Assembly (NCBI GenBank): GCA_937944485.1
Contig: CALDYU010000003.1
Coordinates: forward strand, 62,001 to 126,000
Length of the DNA stretch: 64,000 bases
Reading direction: 5' to 3'
Source: an uncultured Flavobacteriaceae bacterium
Lineage (GTDB): Bacteria; Bacteroidota; Bacteroidia; Flavobacteriales; Flavobacteriaceae
Positions 16,874 to 24,139 of this stretch are shown here, one piece after another (within the stretch, counting starts at the first letter, position 1; every line of letters starts with the position of its first letter). The translations under genes and the position numbers were made by a program. The notes under the pieces are model-generated. The model was not told the DNA's origin. It did not search any database and worked only from the letters and a program-made list of their open reading frames with translations.

Positions 16874-17824
16874 ATGTGGATTTGGGGTGTTTTCATTGCT
16901 TGCATATTGGTCTTTTTGGCCTTAGATTTAGGGGTTTTCAACAAAGAAAATCATGTTATTAAAACCAAAGAGGCAAGCATCTGGACCGCTATTTGGGTTA
17001 CGGTTGCTTTATCCTTTAGTGGGGTTATTTACTGGTTATTTGCCAACGGCATGGTTGAAAATCCCACTGGTATTTCTCCGAATACTGCGGTTTTAAAATA
17101 TATCACGGGTTATCTTATTGAATTATCATTGAGTGTGGATAATGTATTTGTTATAGCCGTTATTTTTACGGCCTTCAAAATTCCACCTATTTACCAACAT
17201 CGTGTTTTGTTTTGGGGAATATTAGGAGCCATTGTTTTTAGGGCAATCATGATTTTCTTTGGGGTTGCTTTAATTACGCGTTTTGAATGGATTATCTACA
17301 TCTTCGGAATATTTCTATTGTATACCGCTTATAAAATGCTGAAAGATGAGGATGAAGAGTTCAATCCTAAAAAATCATTTGTCTTTCGACAAGTCAAAAA
17401 ATTATACCCTATCACTGGAAGCATTCAAAGTGACGCTTTTTTTGTAGAGCGAATGGGAGTAAAAGCCGCCACTCCCCTTTTTGTAGCACTCATTATCATA
17501 GAACTCACTGATATCTTATTCGCATTAGATAGTATTCCTGCGATTTTAGCCATAACAGCAGATCCTTTTATCGTATTTAGTTCAAACATATTAGCGATCA
17601 TGGGGTTGCGTTCTATGTATTTTTTGGTATCAAGAATGTTAGCCAAGTTCCGTTTTATCAACTACAGCTTGGTTATTATTTTAGCTTTTGTAGGGTTAAA
17701 AATGTTGTTCTCGCACCAAATTCACATTGCAGAATGGGTATCGCTCGCCGTTATTTCACTCGCTTTAATCGGAGGAGTTTTAGCTTCTTTATTTATTCCT
17801 GAGAAAGAGGAAGCAACAACTTAA
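16874..17824 (+). CDS. TerC/Alx-type membrane protein
   Basis: A 316 aa protein with about nine helices. It carries the Alx/TerC signatures LSLSVDNVFVIAVIF (about 81-95) and ELTDILFALDSIPA (about 211-224), with membrane acidic residues thought to bind metal ions. Known members (E. coli Alx, B. subtilis MeeF/MeeY) export manganese. It begins after its own promoter and ends 8 bp from the convergent minus-strand cluster. It is longer than, and from a different subfamily to, the TerC protein at 12091. Confidence 0.88.
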   Translation: MWIWGVFIACILVFLALDLGVFNKENHVIKTKEASIWTAIWVTVALSFSGVIYWLFANGMVENPTGISPNTAVLKYITGYLIELSLSVDNVFVIAVIFTAFKIPPIYQHRVLFWGILGAIVFRAIMIFFGVALITRFEWIIYIFGIFLLYTAYKMLKDEDEEFNPKKSFVFRQVKKLYPITGSIQSDAFFVERMGVKAATPLFVALIIIELTDILFALDSIPAILAITADPFIVFSSNILAIMGLRSMYFLVSRMLAKFRFINYSLVIILAFVGLKMLFSHQIHIAEWVSLAVISLALIGGVLASLFIPEKEEATT

Positions 17825-17832
17825 AAGATGAT

Positions 17833-18270
17833 TCAGTCCATTTTTTTATTCTCGAATAGGGCCTTGTAAATTTTTTGTACCCCCCAATTTCCAATTGGAA
17901 AATACAGGGCAAAAAACAATGCCATACTAACGGCAAAAGTGCGTTCATTAAAAAGTTGATCTAGCAGATTATTCGGATACGCATAGGAAGATTCTAAAGC
18001 GTATCCGCCGAATTCTAACAAACACATAGCCACCAACCCGTAGGCATACTGTGCATGAAAAGGAAGTTTGCGAAGTAGTAACGATATGGGCACCATATAT
18101 AAAATATAGCAAGTGATCACTTGCCACCAATAGGTGAATTTTGCAATTTCTACTTGAGTACCAAACCAATCCATCAGTACGCCCCATGAAAAATAGACTA
18201 TACAATAGACTGCGATTAAGCGTCTATCTACATTAAGTTTTGTTTTGGCCCAACTTACGAATTCAATCAT
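17833..18270 (-). CDS. Membrane protein of unknown function at the end of the PKS cluster
   Basis: A 145 aa protein with about four hydrophobic segments (around 18-36, 45-63, 72-90, 110-130) and many aromatic residues. No known family is recognised. It lies 55 bp downstream of the ACP gene in the same direction, so it may be part of the biosynthetic operon, perhaps as a membrane anchor or transport/assembly factor. That role is inference from position only. Confidence 0.65.
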   Translation of the reverse strand: MIEFVSWAKTKLNVDRRLIAVYCIVYFSWGVLMDWFGTQVEIAKFTYWWQVITCYILYMVPISLLLRKLPFHAQYAYGLVAMCLLEFGGYALESSYAYPNNLLDQLFNERTFAVSMALFFALYFPIGNWGVQKIYKALFENKKMD

Positions 18271-18325
18271 TTTTTAAATAGTTTAGCGAATGTACTAAGA
18301 GTTTAAAGTTGACTTTAAGGGTCTT

Positions 18326-18580
18326 CTATTTAAGCTCAAGTTTTTTATCAATAATGGCTAAAGCATCCCTTACGGTTAGCATCTGATCCATATCTTCATT
18401 TTCGAGCATAATATCAAACGTATCTTCTACATCAAGTACAATATCAACTAAATTGGCAGAGTTAATATTTAATTCATTTATAAAATGACTATCCTCGGTT
18501 ATTTCGTTTAGCGAAACATCTTCGGGTAGGTATATTTTTATTATCTCTTTGAGTTGTTTATACTGTTTTTCGTTTGTCAT
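18326..18580 (-). CDS. Acyl carrier protein (cluster-specific)
   Basis: An 84 aa acidic four-helix carrier protein. The phosphopantetheine attachment site is in NINSANLVDIVLDVED with Ser41; the usual Asp before Ser is Asn here, a variation known among secondary-metabolite ACPs. It lies 39 bp downstream of a ketosynthase gene. It would carry the growing acyl chain for the adjacent KS, dehydratase and reductase. The divergence from the housekeeping AcpP motif (DSLDxVELV) supports a dedicated role. Confidence 0.85.
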   Translation of the reverse strand: MTNEKQYKQLKEIIKIYLPEDVSLNEITEDSHFINELNINSANLVDIVLDVEDTFDIMLENEDMDQMLTVRDALAIIDKKLELK

Positions 18581-18619
18581 TATAGTATTGATTTACAAGC
18601 AATTTAATGCTATCTAGAT

Positions 18620-19894
18620 TCATTCGGAAAAGGCCTTAAAAATAACACATGCGTTAACATCACCAAAACCAAAACTTGCCTTAGCTATTGTTTTTGTGGG
18701 ATGTGAAATGGTTTTTCTTGGAATTTTTGAGGCGTCTACTAAGTCAGTAATTTCTGGATGTATTTCTTCGCAGTTTACATTGCCAAAGATTTGATTTTCT
18801 TTGAATTGAAGAATAGTGCCAACACTTTCAATACTTCCGGCAGCACTGAGACAATGTCCAAAAAGTCCTTTAAAGGAATTTACATATGGAAAGTCTGTTC
18901 CTTTTCTATTCAGGGCTTTGCTCCAATTTTCGATTTCAGTGGGATCTTTTGTGGTGGCCGTTAAATGTCCGTTAATACTATCCACATCCGAAGGTTGAAT
19001 ACCAGCATTTTCAATGGCTTCTCGAATACACCTTTGCACGGCGATACTATTTGGTGCCGTCATACTTCCTTCACCACGTTGCCCGCCACTATTTACTGCA
19101 CCGCCTAATACCTCAGCATATATTCGAGCACCACGAGCTTGCGCACTTTCAAGAGATTCTAATACCAAAGCCCCTGCTCCACTCCCAGGAACAAAGCCTG
19201 CCGCATCAGCACTCATAGGTCGACTAGCCTTCGTCGCATTATCATTATACGTGGTTGGTAAAATACGCATCGCATCAAAACCACCCCATACATACGGACC
19301 GCTATCACTGCAACTACCCGTTAAAATTCGTTTAGCCCGCCCAGAAGCAATGCGATCATAAGCCATTATTAAACCTTCTGTACCTGTAGTGCAGGCCGAA
19401 GAATTGGTAGTTACCTGATTGCCACAACCAATGATTCCTCCTAAATAAGCACTAACACCACTAGCCATGGTTTGTATTACTGTGGTACTACCCAAGCGCC
19501 GTACATTTTGAGCATCAACCAAATGGATAGATTCTCGAAACTTATCGACTCCTAATATTCCTGTTCCGAATATGACCCCATTATCCCAATCAGGTGACTC
19601 TTTATCTGCAATGGGTAGTCCAGCATCATTCCATGCATCTGTTCCTGCAATGACCCCGTAAACAATACCGCTTGCATTTAGTCCGCGAAGCTGTAGTGGA
19701 CTAAAATATTGATGCACCAGATTGTCTTTGACTAACGGTTCAGCAGCTATTTGGCAGCCGAAATTAAGTTCTTGTAATTTAGGTTGAAAACGAATTCCGC
19801 TTTTACCTTCTTGCAAAGCTGAAGTAAAAGCCTCTAGGCCAACCCCATTAGGCGCGCAAACACCAAGCCCCGTAATTACAACTCGTTTGCCCAT
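18620..19894 (-). CDS. Beta-ketoacyl-ACP synthase (FabF-like, cluster-specific)
   Basis: A 424 aa thiolase-fold ketosynthase with a full Cys-His-His set: NSSACTTG (Cys168), NGHLTATTKDPTE (His310) and KGLFGHCLSAAGS (His347). It extends acyl chains by decarboxylative condensation with malonyl-ACP. It starts 5 bp after the FabZ-like gene and is followed by the ACP gene. Within the cluster it is the obvious chain-extension enzyme that would make the acyl starter for the type III PKS. It could instead be one half of a KS/CLF-like pair, but no partner is present and its active site is intact. Confidence 0.9.
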   Translation of the reverse strand: MGKRVVITGLGVCAPNGVGLEAFTSALQEGKSGIRFQPKLQELNFGCQIAAEPLVKDNLVHQYFSPLQLRGLNASGIVYGVIAGTDAWNDAGLPIADKESPDWDNGVIFGTGILGVDKFRESIHLVDAQNVRRLGSTTVIQTMASGVSAYLGGIIGCGNQVTTNSSACTTGTEGLIMAYDRIASGRAKRILTGSCSDSGPYVWGGFDAMRILPTTYNDNATKASRPMSADAAGFVPGSGAGALVLESLESAQARGARIYAEVLGGAVNSGGQRGEGSMTAPNSIAVQRCIREAIENAGIQPSDVDSINGHLTATTKDPTEIENWSKALNRKGTDFPYVNSFKGLFGHCLSAAGSIESVGTILQFKENQIFGNVNCEEIHPEITDLVDASKIPRKTISHPTKTIAKASFGFGDVNACVIFKAFSE

Positions 19895-19899
19895 TTTTA

Positions 19900-20340
19900 C
19901 TAGGTTTTTAACATGCCAGAGATCGTGCCTTTACACACCAATTTATTTTCACTGTTGTACATACGTACCTCACACTTTAATTTATGAAATCGGTAGTACA
20001 TTTTATTTGATACTACCCGCACTGTTTCATTGGGATAAACCGGTAAGTAAAAATCCATAGCGGAACTACTCAATCCGATATGCCATTGATCTTCTACTAC
20101 CTTTTTTTCCTTTTGCATAAGAAAAATACCGAATGCCACTAGACCAATTTGCGCACAACATTCGGTTAAAATCACCCCTGGTGTTACGGGATTATCTATA
20201 AAGTGACCCTCAAAAAAATGAGAGTCGGCAACAAATTTATAAGAGCCTTCTGCCCCATTTTCATCAATATGTGTTAGTTCATCAACAAAGAGAAAAGGTT
20301 CTTTATAAGGTAGTTTTTTTATAATCTCTTTATAGTTCAT
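19900..20340 (-). CDS. FabZ-like 3-hydroxyacyl-ACP dehydratase
   Basis: A 146 aa hotdog-fold protein with the FabZ signature FFEGHFIDNPVTPGVILTE: catalytic His46 and Glu60. It removes water from 3-hydroxyacyl-ACP in chain elongation. It lies 2 bp downstream of the SDR and 5 bp upstream of the KS, so it is tightly coupled. FabZ-like proteins also occur in flexirubin and aryl-polyene clusters, but here the type III PKS sets the context. Confidence 0.86.
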   Translation of the reverse strand: MNYKEIIKKLPYKEPFLFVDELTHIDENGAEGSYKFVADSHFFEGHFIDNPVTPGVILTECCAQIGLVAFGIFLMQKEKKVVEDQWHIGLSSSAMDFYLPVYPNETVRVVSNKMYYRFHKLKCEVRMYNSENKLVCKGTISGMLKT

Positions 20341-20342
20341 GC

Positions 20343-21137
20343 CTATTGCAGACTCTCGCCCCCATCTACTTTAATAATTGTTCCAGTGATCCATGCGGCC
20401 TCCTCTTTAGTTAATAAATAGGCTGCATTTGCAACATCTTCAGGTCTTGTTAGTCGCTTATTCGGATTTCGCCTTAATGCCTCCTCAACGATAACATCAC
20501 TATTGGGAATCAAGCGCATTGATTTGGTATCTGTGACCCCAGCTTGTATGCAATTGGCTTTAATACCATAGGGTGCAAATTCTAGTGCTATATTTCTAAC
20601 AAGGGCTTCTAAAGTTACTTTGGCAGCAGAAACGGCAGCGTAATTTGGCCATGCCTTGCTATTGCCTTCACTAGTAAAAGCGATGACTCGTGCATCTTTC
20701 GCGAATAATTTATGCTTTACAAAAAGCTTAACCCAATCGTATAGGCTTAAAGCCATTGCATTAATCGTCAGTTGAAAATCTTGCTTTTGCAAGGAGGCAC
20801 CGTCCGTAGCGTTCATAGCTTTTAAATTACCCTTGGCGATGCTATGAATCAAAACAGCTATTTTATTATCTTTCAATAGTGCTATTAATTCTTTGGTTAG
20901 CTGTTCTTGTTTTTCTGAATTGGTCGCATCAATGTTAAAACTTAGGCAACGGACTCCCAAAGCGGTTATTTCATCAAAACTTTTAGTGATCTGAGCTAAA
21001 TCAGACTTTCTATCTCTATGAACAATAACGAGATTATAGCCTTTGCTAGCCAATTTTTGAGCAGTTGCAAGCCCTAGTCCACTGCTTCCGCCTAACACCA
21101 TTGCCCAGTTGTTATTTTTTTTAGTTGCCATTACCAT
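20343..21137 (-). CDS. Short-chain reductase with FabI/FabL-like Y-x6-K active site
   Basis: A 264 aa Rossmann-fold SDR. The cofactor loop is GGSSGLG (16-22). The active-site pair is Tyr166 and Lys173, six residues apart, as in enoyl-ACP reductases FabI and FabL rather than the YxxxK of FabG. It may therefore reduce the enoyl-ACP made by the adjacent dehydratase, although a 3-ketoacyl reductase role is possible because no other reductase is in the cluster. Two starts are possible: ATG 21137, or ATG 21131 which forms a TAATG overlap with the PKS stop. Confidence 0.82.
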   Translation of the reverse strand: MVMATKKNNNWAMVLGGSSGLGLATAQKLASKGYNLVIVHRDRKSDLAQITKSFDEITALGVRCLSFNIDATNSEKQEQLTKELIALLKDNKIAVLIHSIAKGNLKAMNATDGASLQKQDFQLTINAMALSLYDWVKLFVKHKLFAKDARVIAFTSEGNSKAWPNYAAVSAAKVTLEALVRNIALEFAPYGIKANCIQAGVTDTKSMRLIPNSDVIVEEALRRNPNKRLTRPEDVANAAYLLTKEEAAWITGTIIKVDGGESLQ

Positions 21138-22186
21138 TCTATTAAGACCCGTTGCGCTGAAAAACCGGGTCCAAAACTTAAAATTAATCCTTGCTCTCCC
21201 TTTTCAATTTCTTTGTCTAAAAATCGTTCTAAAACGTATAAAACAGTACAACTGCTCATATTTCCGTAATTACGCAATACCTCCCTCGTATCGTCAATAT
21301 TCTTGCCTAAAGCACCAAAAAGTTGTTCAACAGTTTGTACGATCTTTTTTCCACCAGGGTGAAAAATCAAATGGTTGACTTTTTCAATAGTACTCTGATT
21401 TTTTTCCAAAAACGGATGGACTATTTCAGGAAAATGATCTTCTATAACTTCTGGCACCTTGGGGTCTAATATCATTTTAAGTCCCGTATTCGTTAAGTCG
21501 AAACCCATCATTCGGGTAGCATCAGGAAAATGATACATTGCTTCTCCTATAATTTTTGGACCATGGTCTTCTTCTCGAGAAGAAAGCAAAACACAAGCAG
21601 CTCCATCGCCAAAAATGGCAGCACTTACCATATTGGCCATGGAATAGTCATTCAATTGAAAAGTAGCTGTAGGACTCTCAACAGCGACTATAGCGACTCT
21701 CTTACCCGGATTGCGCTTTAAAAAATGTGATGCATAAATCAAGCCAGAAACCCCTGCCGCACAACCCATCTCTGTTACCGGTAAACGTACGACGTCTTGT
21801 TTAAGTCCTAAAGCATTGATAAGGTAAGCATCTAATGACGGAATCATAATACCCGTACAACTAACGGTTATAATATAATCAATAGAATTCGCTTCCCAGT
21901 TTTTCTTTTTTAACGCCTTAGCTAAACAATCGACGCCTAATTTTTTAACTTCACGAGTATAAATAGCATTTTTATCTTCAAAAGAAGTAGCATTAAATAC
22001 TTCGTCGATACTCATAATACCATAGCGCTTATCGACTCCTGCTCCTTCGAAAATTTTCACCACTTTCCTTTTAAATCGGTCTTCTTGATTAGAAAGCCAC
22101 AGATTGACAAAGGGTATAATATCTTTTGTGGTTCTACTATATGCTGGCAATGCTTTTGAAACTCCTACTACTTTTACCTCGTTCAT
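21131..22186 (-). CDS. Type III polyketide synthase (chalcone/stilbene synthase family)
   Basis: A 351 aa type III PKS. The catalytic triad is visible: Cys142 in TEMGCAAGVSG, His276 in FHPGGKKIV, and Asn309 in YGNMSS. These homodimeric enzymes extend an acyl-CoA (or acyl-ACP) starter with malonyl-CoA and cyclise it to resorcinols, pyrones or phloroglucinols. Flanking genes (KS, ACP, dehydratase, reductase) could make the acyl starter; the methyltransferase and FAD enzyme could tailor the ring. It starts 3 bp after the methyltransferase gene. Product unknown. Confidence 0.93.
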   Translation of the reverse strand: MNEVKVVGVSKALPAYSRTTKDIIPFVNLWLSNQEDRFKRKVVKIFEGAGVDKRYGIMSIDEVFNATSFEDKNAIYTREVKKLGVDCLAKALKKKNWEANSIDYIITVSCTGIMIPSLDAYLINALGLKQDVVRLPVTEMGCAAGVSGLIYASHFLKRNPGKRVAIVAVESPTATFQLNDYSMANMVSAAIFGDGAACVLLSSREEDHGPKIIGEAMYHFPDATRMMGFDLTNTGLKMILDPKVPEVIEDHFPEIVHPFLEKNQSTIEKVNHLIFHPGGKKIVQTVEQLFGALGKNIDDTREVLRNYGNMSSCTVLYVLERFLDKEIEKGEQGLILSFGPGFSAQRVLIEW

Positions 22187-22189
22187 ATT

Positions 22190-22900
22190 TCAGTTTTGTC
22201 GATTGTTTTGCATTATCCATACATACCTAAATGCCCACTTCCATTGAATCTTATGCCTAACATTGGGTATGTTTTTGGCGAAATCATATAATTCCTTCTT
22301 TCGAAAACCCTTACTTATAGAGATGAGTCCATCAACCTTAGCCGTTTTTGTTTTTATAAAAAACAGACTGTACAATTTAAATAATTGGTACGAAAGCCAA
22401 TTTCGCTCTAAGTCATTAATTACCACCCCTATTTTAGCAAGCTGAAGGAATTTTTTAGCAAATACATCAATCTGCTCATTTGTGAAATGATGCATGGTTA
22501 AAGTGCATAATAAAACATCACATTCAGCGGTAGCATCCATACTAAGAATATCTTGTTTCTTAAATTGAATATTAGGGTACTCTTTTGATTTAGATCGGGC
22601 AATATCCAGTACACTATCTATTAAATCAATACCTACAAACAAAGCATCTATCTTATTTCTTTTAAGTACTTTAGCTAATTTTCGAAGCATTTCTCCGTCA
22701 CCACATCCCATATCGTAAATAATATAGGAATCTTTGTTCGCTTTTTTTAGCAAATCTAGGACTGCTTTAATCGTAATACTGTACCCGCCAAGCATTTTAT
22801 TACACCTATTAATATCTAAATAGGCCTCTTGAAACTTTTTAGCATCCATATTGGGGTCGTCCATCAACTCCACAGCTTCACTTCTGTTTGCTAAATTCAT
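22190..22900 (-). CDS. SAM-dependent methyltransferase (class I)
   Basis: A 236 aa protein with the SAM-binding motif YDMGCGDGEML (about 60-70), the acidic motif GIDLIDSVLD and a post-motif LCTLTMHHF. Its ATG shares one base with the stop of the upstream FAD enzyme (TAATG), and its stop is 3 bp before the PKS. By position it probably methylates the polyketide product at oxygen or carbon. Substrate unproven. Confidence 0.86.
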   Translation of the reverse strand: MNLANRSEAVELMDDPNMDAKKFQEAYLDINRCNKMLGGYSITIKAVLDLLKKANKDSYIIYDMGCGDGEMLRKLAKVLKRNKIDALFVGIDLIDSVLDIARSKSKEYPNIQFKKQDILSMDATAECDVLLCTLTMHHFTNEQIDVFAKKFLQLAKIGVVINDLERNWLSYQLFKLYSLFFIKTKTAKVDGLISISKGFRKKELYDFAKNIPNVRHKIQWKWAFRYVWIMQNNRQN

Positions 22901-24030
22901 TATACTAATATAGGGCTTCCGTGAGTACGCTTAATAATCAATTGCAGCATTTTTTCAGATTTAGCAATTGTCCGAAATGCCAGTTCCGAAACAGTATCAT
23001 TCATTAACAAACTTTGAATATACCTCCCCATGCGCAATCGCCTTTCAAATTCTTTTTTCCATAAAACCCTATAGGTATGCTCAAGCTTTATTCGATCGTC
23101 GTGATTTGAGCTTTTAAAATAATCGGTAATGCAATTCGATACTATTTTAGCGCTATGAATGGCCATTGCCATACCATTACCACAAAGCGGGTGTATTAAG
23201 CCCGCGCTATCGCCACACATGAGCACGTGATTTTCAACAGCTTCTTTTTTTTCAAATGATATTTGAGCAATACTAAGTGGTTTTTTAAACTTAGGGTTCG
23301 CATCTCTTAAAAAATCATTTAAATAAGGGTTATGCGCAACGACATGTTGATTGAAATCTTCGATACTATTAAATTTTTTAAAGTTCTCAAAATTTGCCAA
23401 ATAACAAAAATTTACACTCCCATCTTCAGTCTTAGACAAACCTCCATAACCCCCTTTAAAATTATGTAATGCCACGAGGTTATCTGAAAAGTTTTCATAC
23501 TCATAATGACACTTTACACCAAGCCATGGTGATTTTTGCTGAATAAACTCTCGATTTAACTTCTTGTCTAATCCAGAGCGTTTACCATATGCCCCTATGG
23601 CGATACTACAAGTGAATTTCTTAGAAGCCGTGTGCACTCTAAAAACCTCATCTCGATAATTTATAGAAGAAACCGCTTCAAATATGAATTCTACGCCTGC
23701 TTTAACTGCCCTATCATATAGAAGATTATCGAAGGTATACCTGCTTATGCCAAAACCACCCAAAGGCAGTTTTGTTGTGATGCTATTCCCAGAGTGCGTG
23801 CTCATTTGTAATGTGTCGATATGAACAATACCAGCACTGTTTAAATCGACACCCAAAGATTCTAAATAGGGAACTACTTCATTAGAAACATATTCGCCGC
23901 ATACCTTATGATGCGGATATGGCTTCTTTTCTATCACCAAGACAGCATATTGTCCAAGTGATAATTGTATAGCTGCCGTCAAACCCGCAAGGCCTCCGCC
24001 AACAATAATTATGTCGTAGTCATACACCAA
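22900..24030 (-). CDS. FAD-dependent oxidoreductase (geranylgeranyl reductase/monooxygenase-like)
   Basis: A 376 aa flavoprotein with N-terminal GGGLAGLTAA (about 11-20) and the second FAD motif CGDSAGLIHPLCGNGMAMA (about 271-289). It belongs to the group that includes aromatic hydroxylases and GGR-type reductases. No ATG starts the frame: TTG at 24030 or the next codon GTG at 24027 (giving the common N-terminus MYDYDIIIVGGG) must be used. It is coupled to the methyltransferase by TAATG. In the cluster it likely hydroxylates or oxidises the polyketide ring. Confidence 0.84.
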   Translation of the reverse strand: MVYDYDIIIVGGGLAGLTAAIQLSLGQYAVLVIEKKPYPHHKVCGEYVSNEVVPYLESLGVDLNSAGIVHIDTLQMSTHSGNSITTKLPLGGFGISRYTFDNLLYDRAVKAGVEFIFEAVSSINYRDEVFRVHTASKKFTCSIAIGAYGKRSGLDKKLNREFIQQKSPWLGVKCHYEYENFSDNLVALHNFKGGYGGLSKTEDGSVNFCYLANFENFKKFNSIEDFNQHVVAHNPYLNDFLRDANPKFKKPLSIAQISFEKKEAVENHVLMCGDSAGLIHPLCGNGMAMAIHSAKIVSNCITDYFKSSNHDDRIKLEHTYRVLWKKEFERRLRMGRYIQSLLMNDTVSELAFRTIAKSEKMLQLIIKRTHGSPILV

Positions 24031-24139
24031 AGAAAGATACGTATTAAAAGAGGGTTTACTGCTTTTAAGTCGCTACGAGATAGTATACTTACTCGAAGTA
24101 ACTTTATTATAGCGGGTCTCTCTTTCCATATAGAACGGC

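Noticed and set aside
19014..19361. Plus-strand 115-codon ORF within the ketosynthase gene
   Set aside because: Antisense shadow of an intact ketosynthase with all catalytic residues.
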